Source: Clostridium sp. BSD9I1
GTDB taxonomy: Bacteria > Bacillota > Clostridia > Clostridiales > Clostridiaceae
Length of the DNA: 64,000 nucleotides
Assembly (NCBI RefSeq): GCF_900185645.1
Contig: NZ_FYAM01000027.1
Location: 310,001 to 374,000 of the forward strand
Reading direction: 5' to 3'
The notes below the pieces were generated by a model. That model was not told the origin of the DNA. It worked only from the letters and a program-made list of their open reading frames with translations, and did no database searches. Position numbers and translations under genes: made by a program. Below, in pieces: positions 1-9,722 of the stretch (its first letter is position 1; each line of letters opens with the position of its first letter).

Positions 1-1
1 A

Positions 2-925
2 CAGCGATCTCCATTAAAAACTAGTAATAAAGTTATATGGGAGATGTTGTTAATAAATACATATATAAAAAAATATAATATAGATGTGTTATTTTCTCCA
101 AGAGGATATGTGCCACCCATTAACTCATGCAAGACATGTATAACCGTGCATGACTTAATTCCATTTTATTATTATGAAAATTATAAGGACAGTATAAAGT
201 ATTTGGAAAACCTCTATATACGCTTTAGATTGAAACAATCAGTATTAAAATCTGATAAGATTATTACAATATCACAGTATTCCAAAAATGATATTATTAA
301 GAGATTCAATATTAAACACAATAATATAACTGTTATTCATAATGGAATTAAAAAAAAGCTAAAAAAGCATAATCAGGCAATTAAAATATGTGATAACTAT
401 ATTTTTGCGATTTCATCTGATCTGCCTCATAAAAACTATATAGGTCTTTTAAAAAGTTATGCTATATATTATAAAAATTCAAAACACCCATTAAAATTAG
501 TTGTTTGTGGAGTGAAAAAATATAGAGATTTTAGTAATCTCATAGAGAAAAATATATTTGAAAATATATTGCACCTAGAATACATTAGTGATGAAGAATT
601 ACAAAACTATTATGAAAAATGCTCCTTTTTTGTATTTTTATCTAAGATTGAAGGGTTTGGATTTCCGCCTTTAGAAGCTTTAATGTATAATAAGAATGTT
701 ATTTGTTCTAACACAAGTTGTTTTACAGAAGTATTAGGGGATTCAGTAGTTTATGTAAATCCCGATGATTATAGGGAAATATCAAAAGAGATGATAAATG
801 TTGAAAATAATATTTATAATATTGACAATTCGTACAAAGAAGCGATTATTAAAAAATACGACTGGGAATCCTGTGCAAATGAGGTTTTTAATGTATTAAA
901 TACTTTTTTAAGTGAGGATAAATAA
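2..925 (+). CDS. GT4-family glycosyltransferase, 5' end outside the window
   Basis: The reading frame is open to the left edge, so the first methionine at 44 is probably internal and the gene starts upstream of the window. The visible part covers the end of the N-terminal domain and the whole C-terminal Rossmann domain of a GT-B glycosyltransferase. It carries the EX7E motif (EGFGFPPLE) that contacts the donor nucleotide sugar in GT4 enzymes. It probably adds a hexose or aminohexose to a lipid-linked oligosaccharide at the cytoplasmic face of the membrane. Its stop codon overlaps the start of the next gene by one base (TAATG), which indicates translational coupling. Donor and acceptor cannot be told. 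Confidence 0.85.
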   Translation, partial: QRSPLKTSNKVIWEMLLINTYIKKYNIDVLFSPRGYVPPINSCKTCITVHDLIPFYYYENYKDSIKYLENLYIRFRLKQSVLKSDKIITISQYSKNDIIKRFNIKHNNITVIHNGIKKKLKKHNQAIKICDNYIFAISSDLPHKNYIGLLKSYAIYYKNSKHPLKLVVCGVKKYRDFSNLIEKNIFENILHLEYISDEELQNYYEKCSFFVFLSKIEGFGFPPLEALMYNKNVICSNTSCFTEVLGDSVVYVNPDDYREISKEMINVENNIYNIDNSYKEAIIKKYDWESCANEVFNVLNTFLSEDK

Positions 926-1671
926 TGAACAAATGTGATATATTAGGTGTTAAGATAAATGCACTAAGTTTACAGGAAGTTTTAGAACGTATAGAACAAA
1001 ATCTTAATAACATTAAAGGAAAATATATATGTGTTTGCAACGTACATACTACGGTAATGTCATATGAGAACGTGTCATATAAGAATATACAAAGTAATTC
1101 TTATATATCGGTGCCAGATGGTAAGCCCTTAGCTCTAATATGTAAAAGAAAGTTTAAATATACAGATAGGATTACCGGTCCGGATTTAATGGATGAAGTA
1201 TTTAAGATATCAGAAGAAAAGGGGTATACCCATTATTTTTATGGAAGTACCGAACAAACTCTTAAAAAACTTAAAGATAATTTAATCAAGAAATATCCAA
1301 AACTGAAAATAGTGGGTATGTACTCTCCGCCATTTAGAGAACTTAAAAATCATGAGGATGCTGATATTGTTAATAATATTAATAACTTAAGGCCTGATTT
1401 TTTATGGGTTGGATTAGGTGCACCTAAACAAGAAATATGGATGTATAATCATAGAATAATTATTAAGTCTTTAATGATTGGAGTAGGTGCTGGATTTGAT
1501 TATTTTGCAGGGAATATAAAAAGGGCACCTAAATGGATGCAAAAATTTTCTTTAGAATGGCTATATAGATTATTGCAGGATCCTAAAAGATTATGGAGAA
1601 GATATTTAATTACTAACTCTAAATTTATTTACTATATGATTAGATCAAATAAGAGAAATACCTCCGTGTGA
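925..1671 (+). CDS. WecG/TagA/CpsF-family glycosyltransferase (GT26)
   Basis: This 248-residue protein has the usual length of the WecG/TagA/CpsF family. Recognisable features are the early CNVHTTVMSYEN segment, the PDGKPLALICK segment with its conserved Asp and Gly, and a C-terminal LGAPKQEIWMYNHR block. The tail (EWLYRLLQDPKRLWRRYL) is the basic amphipathic end that holds these enzymes to the membrane. Family members transfer ManNAc, ManNAcA or glucose to a lipid-linked acceptor in teichoic acid or capsule synthesis. The start overlaps the upstream glycosyltransferase stop by one base, so the two are probably co-translated. Confidence 0.88.
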   Translation: MNKCDILGVKINALSLQEVLERIEQNLNNIKGKYICVCNVHTTVMSYENVSYKNIQSNSYISVPDGKPLALICKRKFKYTDRITGPDLMDEVFKISEEKGYTHYFYGSTEQTLKKLKDNLIKKYPKLKIVGMYSPPFRELKNHEDADIVNNINNLRPDFLWVGLGAPKQEIWMYNHRIIIKSLMIGVGAGFDYFAGNIKRAPKWMQKFSLEWLYRLLQDPKRLWRRYLITNSKFIYYMIRSNKRNTSV

Positions 1672-1810
1672 TAGAATTGTGTTAAATTATATAAAGCATT
1701 TACAAAGTTTTCAAAGTGTCTAAATAATAAAATATCTATGAAAATATGTATTATAAAAAGAACATAACAAGCAATGATTTTATACTAACCTTTATGAAAG
1801 GATTAAGTTT

Positions 1811-2956
1811 ATGAAGTTTTCAAAAAGTAATTTTTTATATGCTATCCTATTTGTTGCTATATTTTTGAGCAGAATTTTTGAGCATGGAATAGGTAAGTAT
1901 ATAATATTGGGATTTGCTTCAATATTTTTTATAATTATTAGTATTAAAAATAAAAGAATAGTTGACAATAGATTTTTCATTAAAACAATGTTAGTACCGC
2001 TATTTTGTATCGGATATTCCTTATTTATTGCTATATTTAATGGACTTGAACATGGGATGTATATGATAAAGTATTTTATATTTTTATTATATCCAGTTGT
2101 TATAGGATATTTATTTTCATATAGTTTAATCGATAAAAGAAAAATGATTAATATAACATTTATATCATTACTTTTATATACATTTATTGAAGATTCCCAA
2201 GTTTTATTAAACATGATACTTAATAGAAATTTTAAATTTTTAATGTTAGATACACATTTCAGTGTACTGGAATCATATAGTTCACATGTGTTTGGACTAT
2301 ATTTCATATATTTCTTAATAAATAAGGAAAAAAAGTCATATGTACTCGTATCGCTTTTGCTTATGATAATAGGAAATAAAAGGATAGTTGTCGCAGCTGC
2401 ATTACTAAGCGTATTTTTATACTACTTCTTAAAGAGAATTAAAACACATAAGAAATTATATATTCTTATAATAATTACGTGCTTAGTAATCAGTCAGCTA
2501 ATATTTGTTTATTTAATATATAGTAATAAGTTAGACATTATAATGAGTCATTATAATATTAATGGTATGGGAAGAATGAGTATATATAGAAATTTGGATG
2601 GATATTATAATTTCTCTTTAGCATATACAGGAAGAGGACTAGGTTTTTCTATGTATGTTTTAGATCAACATGAATACTTTACTAATAATTTGCATAGCGA
2701 TATATTACTATATTATATTGAATTAGGATTTATGGGACTAATAATATATAATATTTTATTATATAACTTAACATATTATATAAGCAAAAGATATAAGAAT
2801 ATTACATTATTAAGTTTTATACTTATAACTTTCACTATGCTAATCAACTATTTTGATTTTATATCAATTAATATAAATTATACTGTAATTTTATATTCTA
2901 TATTATTTAGTGAAGTTAATGATAATAGACGAAAGATAATAACTTCTAATTTATAA
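1811..2956 (+). CDS. Wzy-like polysaccharide polymerase (multi-spanning membrane protein)
   Basis: This is a 381-residue, very hydrophobic protein with roughly ten membrane segments and a larger extracellular loop in the second half (about residues 240-290). That topology fits the Wzy/O-antigen polymerase group, which joins repeat units on the outer face of the membrane. Sequence conservation in this group is low, so the call rests on topology and on its place in a glycan locus with a flippase gene downstream. An AAAGGA ribosome binding site lies about 8 nt before the ATG. An O-antigen ligase-like function is the main alternative. Confidence 0.6.
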   Translation: MKFSKSNFLYAILFVAIFLSRIFEHGIGKYIILGFASIFFIIISIKNKRIVDNRFFIKTMLVPLFCIGYSLFIAIFNGLEHGMYMIKYFIFLLYPVVIGYLFSYSLIDKRKMINITFISLLLYTFIEDSQVLLNMILNRNFKFLMLDTHFSVLESYSSHVFGLYFIYFLINKEKKSYVLVSLLLMIIGNKRIVVAAALLSVFLYYFLKRIKTHKKLYILIIITCLVISQLIFVYLIYSNKLDIIMSHYNINGMGRMSIYRNLDGYYNFSLAYTGRGLGFSMYVLDQHEYFTNNLHSDILLYYIELGFMGLIIYNILLYNLTYYISKRYKNITLLSFILITFTMLINYFDFISININYTVILYSILFSEVNDNRRKIITSNL

Positions 2957-3295
2957 TTGTTAAAAGATTGTTTAATACAAATAGCATATAAATTTTATGA
3001 CATTAAATTTATAAATAGGGTTATTATAAATTATCACGTAATACTATGTATTGTTATAGAATATTTATAATGTAGTATTTTTCAATAGTTTATGATTATA
3101 ACGGGTTATGTAATAGCAACATTATTATACTTATATATCACATGACTATAGTATCAAACAACAAAAGTAAATTAAGTAAATATTTAAAATGTAATATCAT
3201 ACATAGGTATTTTCTTATTATTAATAATTAAAGAATGTACTAAAAAAGCTTTTATTTAACATAAATACAAATTTTAATTTATAGGGTGAATATAT
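2957..3295. other. AT-rich intergenic stretch with no gene
   Basis: These 339 bases between the polymerase and the next glycosyltransferase are extremely AT-rich and have stops in all frames. I see no strong hairpin terminator, no riboswitch-like motif and no repeat shared with the rest of the window. It may hold a promoter for the gene at 3296 or be the scar of a deleted cassette gene. Confidence 0.5.
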
Positions 3296-4495
3296 ATGAA
3301 AATTTTAATTATAAATGATTTGCTCATTTATGGCGGAGCAGAGATGCAAGGAAGAAGAGAAAAAGAAATATTAGAAAAAAATGGGCATGAGGTCTATTTA
3401 CTAACTTTTGATGAAAAGTTCCCTGTTAATCATGAACTCTACAATTGTGAAAATAAATTTATAAATATAAAAATAAAAAATAAGGGTTTAATTGCAATAT
3501 ATAGAAAAATATTCAAAGATTATCAATTAATTAACAAGATAAAGCAAGTTATTGAAAAAATTGAGCCAAATATAATTCATATTAATAATTTATATTTGGC
3601 TCCATTTTCTCAATATAATGCTTTAGAACAATATAAGTGTGTACAAACTATAAGAGATTATTCAGCAGTATGTCCATTAGGAACTTGTATTTATAATAAC
3701 TATAAAATTTGTAAAGGTATTAAATTTAATAAATGCAATATTAGTTGTAATTTTAGTCTTAAATCTAAGCTAAAGCTTTATAGATATAAGCAGGTGGACA
3801 AATTGAGGAAAAGTGTAGTAAATAAATTTATATGCCCTAGTGAAATGCTTACTGAATATTGTGAACAGCATGATTTTAATATTCAATGTATAAATAATTC
3901 TTTTGATTCAAATAAGATTAAGAGATTTAATAAAAAAGTTGATTTAAATAAGAAGAAGTATCTATATTTCGGTGTTATAAATGAAAATAAAGGAGTTTTT
4001 AAATTATTAGAGGCTTTTGAAGAGTTTTCAAAAGATAAAAATGTAGAGTTATTATTAGCAGGAAAAGTTGAAGATGAATTTAAAGATAAATTTAATAGCT
4101 ATCTGAAAAACAATAAAAGATTAAGGTATTTAGGATATCAAGATTATGAAAAAATGTTATCAGTCTTAGAAGAAGTATATTCAGTAGTTATACCATCTCT
4201 ATGGATGGAGAATTACCCCAATACTGTTTTAGAGGGAATGGTGACTGAATGTTTAGTACTAGGAAGTAATAGGGGTGGAATTCCAGGTATGTTGTCATAT
4301 GATAGAGGGGTTTTATTTGATGTTATGAATAAAGATGATATTATAGACAAATTAAATATAAGCTATAATTTATCAAAAGAAAAGTATTTAGATATAGTTA
4401 ATAGAGCTAAAGAATATGTTATAAGTAATAATAATACTGAAAAATATTATGAAAGGTTAATAAAAGTATTTAACAAAGTATTAATAGACCAATAA
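3296..4495 (+). CDS. GT4-family glycosyltransferase with a Cys-rich insertion
   Basis: This is a 399-residue GT-B fold enzyme. The N-terminal domain begins with the GGAEMQGRR loop typical of GT4 enzymes, and the C-terminal domain carries the EX7E motif (ENYPNTVLE). Between about residues 125 and 152 there are six cysteines (CPLG..C......CKG......CN..CN). They resemble a Cys cluster seen in some archaeal and clostridial GT4 proteins and may bind metal. The AGGGTGA ribosome binding site fits the ATG at 3296. It belongs to the polysaccharide locus and probably adds one sugar of the repeat unit. The sugar cannot be inferred. Confidence 0.85.
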   Translation: MKILIINDLLIYGGAEMQGRREKEILEKNGHEVYLLTFDEKFPVNHELYNCENKFINIKIKNKGLIAIYRKIFKDYQLINKIKQVIEKIEPNIIHINNLYLAPFSQYNALEQYKCVQTIRDYSAVCPLGTCIYNNYKICKGIKFNKCNISCNFSLKSKLKLYRYKQVDKLRKSVVNKFICPSEMLTEYCEQHDFNIQCINNSFDSNKIKRFNKKVDLNKKKYLYFGVINENKGVFKLLEAFEEFSKDKNVELLLAGKVEDEFKDKFNSYLKNNKRLRYLGYQDYEKMLSVLEEVYSVVIPSLWMENYPNTVLEGMVTECLVLGSNRGGIPGMLSYDRGVLFDVMNKDDIIDKLNISYNLSKEKYLDIVNRAKEYVISNNNTEKYYERLIKVFNKVLIDQ

Positions 4496-4567
4496 ATTTA
4501 TATTTTAAATTCATAATTTACAGATTTAAATGATCATAATTTTTAAATTTATTAGGAGTTTAGTAAA

Positions 4568-5653
4568 ATGAAAGAACGTATAGACATAATTATAAATGTT
4601 TTACACGGAGGAGGTGCAGAGAAAGTATGTGTTAATTTGTCTAATAAGCTAATTGAAAAGAAATATGATGTAAGATTAATAGTAATGGATTTAAGTGATG
4701 CTGTATATAAAGATTACTTGGATAAAAATATAAAAGTTATTCATTTAAATAAAAAAAGTATCAAAAAATCAATTAGGTCTATTTTAACTTATTTAATAAG
4801 AGAAAAGCCTAAAAGGATATTAACATTTAATTATAGTTTTGCAATAATATTAGTTATTTTAAGGAAGATATTTCATTTGGAGTTTCAAATAATAGCAAGG
4901 AATATGAATACCCTCTCTAAGCAAGGTAATAGAAGTAGGATAGCTGAATTTCTTATAAAAAGGTTATATAAAAATGTGGATTTATTAATTTCTCAATCAC
5001 AAAACATGGCTGAAGATTTAATCAAAAATTACGGGTTTGCAGGTAATCAAATAAAGGTAATAAATAATCCTATATCCTTAATTATTGAAGAAAAGGTTAA
5101 ATCTCTTAATTATTCAAAGAAAATGCCTAAGAATAATAAAGAAGTTTTGTATATGGGAAGATTGGTACCACAAAAAGGTTTGGAATTTTTATTGAGTGCA
5201 TTTAATATGTGTCTAAAAATCAAATCAGATTTGAAATTAAAAATCGTAGGGGAAGGTCCCTTAAGGAAAGAACTAGAAAAAAAGGCTAAGGAGCTTGGTA
5301 TATCGGATAGAGTTATTTTTAAAAATTTTACTCATGATGTAGTCGAATGTTATAAAGATGCTAGTGTTACAGTTCTTAGTTCATATTATGAGGGTTTTCC
5401 CAATGTACTAATTGAATCTATTGCAGTAGGAACACCCATAGTAGCGTTTGATTGTCCATCTGGTCCACGAGAAATTATTGAAAATGGTATTAATGGATTT
5501 TTAGTTGAATATCAGAATATAGAAGATTTATGTAAAAAAATTTTAATGGCTTTAGATTATGAATGGGATTTAAAATTAATTCAAAAAACTTCACAAAGAT
5601 TTACAAGTGAAAAAATAATTGATGAATACATAGATGCTATTTTTGGTTTATAA
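4568..5653 (+). CDS. GT4-family glycosyltransferase
   Basis: This 361-residue GT-B enzyme has an N-terminal GGGAEKVCVNL motif for acceptor and donor positioning, the YMGRLVPQKG segment that opens the nucleotide-binding domain, and the EX7E motif (EGFPNVLIE) followed by PIVAFDCPSGPREII. The layout resembles GalNAc or Gal transferases of capsule loci, but substrate assignment from sequence alone is unsafe. AGGAG stands about 12 nt before the ATG. The preceding gap is short, so it is probably co-transcribed with the gene at 3296. Confidence 0.87.
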   Translation: MKERIDIIINVLHGGGAEKVCVNLSNKLIEKKYDVRLIVMDLSDAVYKDYLDKNIKVIHLNKKSIKKSIRSILTYLIREKPKRILTFNYSFAIILVILRKIFHLEFQIIARNMNTLSKQGNRSRIAEFLIKRLYKNVDLLISQSQNMAEDLIKNYGFAGNQIKVINNPISLIIEEKVKSLNYSKKMPKNNKEVLYMGRLVPQKGLEFLLSAFNMCLKIKSDLKLKIVGEGPLRKELEKKAKELGISDRVIFKNFTHDVVECYKDASVTVLSSYYEGFPNVLIESIAVGTPIVAFDCPSGPREIIENGINGFLVEYQNIEDLCKKILMALDYEWDLKLIQKTSQRFTSEKIIDEYIDAIFGL

Positions 5654-5676
5654 ATATGAATGTCATAAAAAGTATG

Positions 5677-5706
5677 TTGACAAAAATATTTATAAATAAG
5701 GATAAT
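5677..5706 (+). promoter_or_regulatory. Candidate vegetative promoter
   Basis: A perfect TTGACA (5677-5682) is followed after 18 bases by GATAAT (5701-5706). It lies about 70 bases before the ATP-grasp gene at 5779 and would split the cassette into at least two transcription units. It is a consensus match only. Confidence 0.5.
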
Positions 5707-5778
5707 GGTAAAGTTTATTTAGTATATCTATATAAAGATTAGCAAAGCCATTATAAAAAGTTTAACGAGAGGTGAAAA

Positions 5779-6723
5779 ATGAGTTCTTCAATTAAGAATC
5801 TACTGAAAAAAAGTAATAGTACAGTTAGTTTATATAATTTGTTAATGCAAATATATTATAAACATTGCGTTAGCGATATTGATTTTATTAAAAAAATGTA
5901 TAAAAAAAAGTTCAATAAAGAGTTCAACTTAGAAAACCCACAAACTTTTAATGAAAAACTTCAGTGGTTAAAATTATACGATAGAAATCCATTATACACT
6001 AAATTGGTAGACAAGCATGAAGTTCGAAAATACATAGCTAAAACTATAGGTAAAGAATATCTTATTCCTTTAATAGGAGTGTGGGATAGATTTAATGATA
6101 TTGATTTTTCTAAATTGCCAAATCAGTTTGTATTGAAATGCACTCATGACTCAGGTGGACTTATAATATGTAAGGATAAAAACAAACTAAACATCGATGT
6201 AGCAAAAGAGAAAATAAACAAAAGTTTAAGAAGAAACTATTATTATCATTCTAGAGAATGGCCATATAAAAATGTAAAGCCGAGAATTATATGTGAGAAG
6301 TATATGGTAGATGAATCATGTGTAGAGCTTAAAGATTATAAATTCATGTGTTTTAATGGTGAAGTAAAATGCTCATTTGTCTGTTTAAATAGAAATTCAC
6401 CAAATGGATTAAATGTTGATTTTTATGATATGAATTGGAAGCCTATGCCTTTTGAAAGGCATTATTCAAGTAGTGGAGTTTTAATACCTAAGCCAAAGAA
6501 TTTTAATAAGATGGTTCAATTTGCAGAAAGATTATCTAAAGACATACCATTTGTAAGAGTAGATTTTTATGAAACAAATGGGCTATTGTACTTTGGAGAA
6601 TTAACTTTTTATCCTGGTGCAGGATTTGAAGAATTTACTCCAGAGTTCTATGATTACTTATTAGGTAGTTGGATAGAACTACCTGATAAATATTTAGATA
6701 TAAATAATAAAAGAGGTTTATAA
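5779..6723 (+). CDS. TupA-like ATP-grasp polysaccharide biosynthesis protein
   Basis: This 314-residue protein shows the pattern of the TupA-like ATP-grasp family: FNEKLQWLKLYDRNPLYTKLVDK near residue 55, LPNQFVLKCTHDSGG near 113, and an acidic metal-binding end with VRVDFYE and FGELTFYPGAGFE. The founding member, TupA, works in teichuronopeptide synthesis, and ATP-grasp enzymes form amide or acyl-phosphate bonds. It may therefore attach an amino acid or similar group to the glycan. This family is often annotated simply as glycosyltransferase in capsule loci. AGAGGTG precedes the ATG. The next gene begins 2 nt after its stop. Confidence 0.8.
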   Translation: MSSSIKNLLKKSNSTVSLYNLLMQIYYKHCVSDIDFIKKMYKKKFNKEFNLENPQTFNEKLQWLKLYDRNPLYTKLVDKHEVRKYIAKTIGKEYLIPLIGVWDRFNDIDFSKLPNQFVLKCTHDSGGLIICKDKNKLNIDVAKEKINKSLRRNYYYHSREWPYKNVKPRIICEKYMVDESCVELKDYKFMCFNGEVKCSFVCLNRNSPNGLNVDFYDMNWKPMPFERHYSSSGVLIPKPKNFNKMVQFAERLSKDIPFVRVDFYETNGLLYFGELTFYPGAGFEEFTPEFYDYLLGSWIELPDKYLDINNKRGL

Positions 6724-6725
6724 AG

Positions 6726-7184
6726 ATGTTTGATTTTAATAGGATATATGAAAAAGCAATATATAAAAACCTTAAAAGATATAAAAGAGGAAAATTAAAT
6801 AGAATACTATCAAAAATATGGGGATTTATATTACGTTTTATATTTAATTGTGATATTTGTTTGGGAGCTATTATTGAAGAAAATGTTAAAATTCCACATG
6901 CTGTAGGAATTGTAATTGGCAGTACTGCTGTTATTGAAGAAGGAGTAGTTATAATGCCTAATGTTGTTATAGGGGCTAGTAAGTTTCCACCTGAAAAAAA
7001 TGGTGAAGGAAAACGTCATGCTACAATCAAGAGGAATTGTTTGATAGGAGCAAATGCTGTTATTATAGGGAATATTGTAATTGATCAAAATTCAACTATT
7101 GCTGCTGGAGCGGTTATAACAAAGGATATCCCACCCAATTCAATTGTAATTGGAAACAATAATATTTTACAAAAATATAAGTGA
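6726..7184 (+). CDS. Hexapeptide-repeat O-acetyltransferase, CysE-like
   Basis: This 152-residue protein has an N-terminal helical stretch followed by left-handed beta-helix hexapeptides (IPHAVGIVIGST, IGANAVIIGNIVI, IAAGAVITKDIPPNSIVIG). It resembles the C-terminal half of serine acetyltransferase, and in a glycan locus such proteins usually O-acetylate a sugar. Expected catalytic histidines are IPHAVG and the KRHATIK region. It starts 2 nt after the ATP-grasp gene, so the two are likely coupled, and its ribosome binding site lies in the end of that gene. A role in cysteine synthesis is unlikely given its short length and setting. Confidence 0.8.
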   Translation: MFDFNRIYEKAIYKNLKRYKRGKLNRILSKIWGFILRFIFNCDICLGAIIEENVKIPHAVGIVIGSTAVIEEGVVIMPNVVIGASKFPPEKNGEGKRHATIKRNCLIGANAVIIGNIVIDQNSTIAAGAVITKDIPPNSIVIGNNNILQKYK

Positions 7185-7387
7185 ATCTTATTATACTAAG
7201 TTAGATAAAAGTACATGAATAATATAATAGTTGGCTAAATGATATTTTATGAGTGATTATTACTAAAATATATATGCATAATAAAGTAATCTTATAGAAA
7301 TGTAGGTGTTTATTATTAATATAAAATTACATGGAATGTTAAGAATATAGGAAACTAGTTTTCAATAGCTTAAAGGAGAAAATCACA

Positions 7388-8884
7388 GTGAAAGAAGAGA
7401 ATCTTAAAAGTAAATTTGTAAATGCAACTAAATGGTCAACCGTTACAGAAATAGCTGCAAAATTAGTTAGTCCTATTACAAATATGATTTTAGCTAGAAT
7501 TATTTCACCAGAAGCCTTTGGTGTAGTTGCCACTGTAACTATGATTATGAGCTTTGCAGATATGTTTACCGATGCAGGGTTTCAAAAATATTTAGTGCAA
7601 AATGAATTTAAGGATGAAAGTGAAAAATTTAAAAATGCCAATGTAGCATTTTGGACTAACTTGGGAATATCAATTTTTTTATGGATAATTATTATAATAT
7701 TTCGTGAAAAAATCGCAATATCAGTTGGAAATCCTGGATTAGGTAATGTTATTGCTATAGCTTGTGTTCAGTTATTACTTACATCTTTTTCAAGTATACA
7801 GATGGCACTTTATAGGAGAGATTTTGATTTTAAAACTCTCTTTTTAGTCAGAATGGTTTCAGTTTGTATACCTTTTATTATAACAATACCACTAGCTTTT
7901 TTAGGATTAAGTTATTGGGCACTTATTATTGGGACTATTTTCATTCAGATTTCAAACGCCATTATATTAACTATTAAATCAAAATGGAAGCCATACTTAT
8001 TTTATAATGTCGAAATATTAAAAGAAATGCTGACATTTAGTATTTGGTCATTGATTGAAGCTATTTCAATTTGGTTTGCTACTTGGGTAGATATGTTTAT
8101 TATCGGAACTTCTTTGAGTCAGTATTATTTAGGAATATATAAGACATCAATTGCCATGGTAAATACTCTTATGTCATTGATAACTGCATCAATAGTACCT
8201 GTGCTTTTTTCAGCTTTATCTCGTTTACAAAATGATACTACAAAATTTAATAAAATGTATTTTGATACTCAAAAAATCGTGTCTATTTTTATATTTCCAC
8301 TTGGTATAGGAGTTTATTTATATAGCGATTTAGCTACCAAAATACTTCTAGGAGGCAAATGGGAAGAAGCTAGGGAAGTAATAGGTATATGGGCTTTAAC
8401 AAGTGCAATAGCTATAGTTTTTGGACACTTTTGTAGTGAAGTATATAGAGCTAAAGGTAGGCCTAAACTATCATTTTTAGCTCAAATATTACATTTAGTT
8501 ATTCTTGTTCCAGTTTGTATAATAAGTTCTAAGTACGGATTTTGGGTACTAGTTTATGCAAGATCGTGGATACGTATAGAGGGGATTTTAGTTCATTTTA
8601 TTATAATGAAGTTTGTAATAGGAATTTCAGTAGTAAACACCTTTAGAAATGTAATGCCAACAGCAATTTCATCAGTCGTTATGGGAGTATTAGGTTGTTT
8701 TTTACAACAAATAAGTAAAGATTTGTTATGGAGCTTTATATCAATTATAATATGTTCTATATTTTATTTTGGAGTTTTATATTTATTCTCAGATATGCGA
8801 AAAGAAATAAATAGAGTAATAATAACATTAAAAGGAAAATTGATGAGAGATAAATATAAGGTTGCTTGTAATAAAGAGAATTAA
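7388..8884 (+). CDS. Wzx-like polysaccharide flippase (MOP superfamily, TuaB-like)
   Basis: This 498-residue protein has about 12-14 membrane segments. Its start (KSKFVNATKWSTVTEIAAKLVSPITNMILARIISPEAFGVVA) is typical of the polysaccharide-synthesis branch of the MOP exporter superfamily. It should flip the lipid-linked repeat unit across the membrane. The GTG at 7388 is the start, with AAAGGAG about 8 nt upstream. A 203-base gap separates it from the acetyltransferase. It is the only flippase in the window, which supports a Wzx/Wzy-type pathway together with the polymerase at 1811. Confidence 0.88.
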   Translation: MKEENLKSKFVNATKWSTVTEIAAKLVSPITNMILARIISPEAFGVVATVTMIMSFADMFTDAGFQKYLVQNEFKDESEKFKNANVAFWTNLGISIFLWIIIIIFREKIAISVGNPGLGNVIAIACVQLLLTSFSSIQMALYRRDFDFKTLFLVRMVSVCIPFIITIPLAFLGLSYWALIIGTIFIQISNAIILTIKSKWKPYLFYNVEILKEMLTFSIWSLIEAISIWFATWVDMFIIGTSLSQYYLGIYKTSIAMVNTLMSLITASIVPVLFSALSRLQNDTTKFNKMYFDTQKIVSIFIFPLGIGVYLYSDLATKILLGGKWEEAREVIGIWALTSAIAIVFGHFCSEVYRAKGRPKLSFLAQILHLVILVPVCIISSKYGFWVLVYARSWIRIEGILVHFIIMKFVIGISVVNTFRNVMPTAISSVVMGVLGCFLQQISKDLLWSFISIIICSIFYFGVLYLFSDMRKEINRVIITLKGKLMRDKYKVACNKEN

Positions 8885-8960
8885 AATACAGTTTATATAC
8901 AACAAATTATGATGTTAAGGATTGATTGTAACTTAAGTAATTTTGAGGAGGGACATGCTG

Positions 8961-9563
8961 GTGAGTGCAGCAGTAAATAGCAAAAGGGCTTATGTTAATA
9001 AGTATATAAATAACAAGACAGAGCTTAAAGAATTTTTAGAATATGAAAGTATCAAATATGGTAGAAAAAATACTAGAATGCCTTTTATATGTTTGACTGA
9101 ACAATCATATCTTTATAAATATAACGTATTTTTACGTAAGACTGAATACTATATAAATACTGGGAAAAAATTTAGAGGACTTTTGTACAAAGCATTATTG
9201 TATAGATATGGAAATGATCATCAGATACATATTCCAATTAATACATTTGATAGAGGATTAAAATTAATGCATTTAGGTCCAATTCTAGTAAATGGAAGAG
9301 TTAAAGGTGGGAAGGATATATCTTTGCATATAAATACAAGTATAGTTGCAGGAGGAACTAATGATGGTACACCTATATTAGAAGATGGTGTGATAGTAGG
9401 TGTGGGAGCTGTAATTGTTGGCGATATTAAGCTTGCAAAGAATATCGCAGTAGGCGCTAATTCAGTAGTTAATAAAACCTTTGAAGAAGAAAATATTGCT
9501 ATAGCAGGTGTGCCTGCTAAGAAAATAAGCAATAATGGAAGATTAGAGTGGAATAAAAAATAA
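8961..9563 (+). CDS. Serine acetyltransferase-like sugar O-acetyltransferase
   Basis: The C-terminal half is a left-handed beta-helix (GGTNDGTPILEDG, VGVGAVIVGDI, AVGANSVVNKTF) ending in the IAGVPAKKI signature of CysE-type acetyltransferases. The N-terminal 80 residues are helical. I favour the GTG at 8961 because the GAGGAGG Shine-Dalgarno (8945-8951) is 9 nt before it. The ATG at 8955 is only 3 nt from the Shine-Dalgarno, and the TTG at 8943 lies upstream of it. In this locus it more likely acetylates a sugar of the repeat unit than serine. It is the second acetyltransferase of the cluster. Confidence 0.8.
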   Translation: MSAAVNSKRAYVNKYINNKTELKEFLEYESIKYGRKNTRMPFICLTEQSYLYKYNVFLRKTEYYINTGKKFRGLLYKALLYRYGNDHQIHIPINTFDRGLKLMHLGPILVNGRVKGGKDISLHINTSIVAGGTNDGTPILEDGVIVGVGAVIVGDIKLAKNIAVGANSVVNKTFEEENIAIAGVPAKKISNNGRLEWNKK

Positions 9564-9722
9564 GTATTTAATAATAAGTAGTATTGTAATTGCAAAGAAT
9601 ATGAAGATTTCACCAAGAGATTATTTGTAATTTTAAAATATATTATTTTGTATACCATTAAATAATTGAAATTAAGTTAGCTATAAATTTCAAAAAATAT
9701 AACTAAAGGAAGGTAATGCATT

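Noticed and set aside
1792-2307. Long - strand frame opposite the Wzy-like gene
   Set aside because: It is an antisense shadow of an AT-rich hydrophobic gene, without a ribosome binding site or family pattern.
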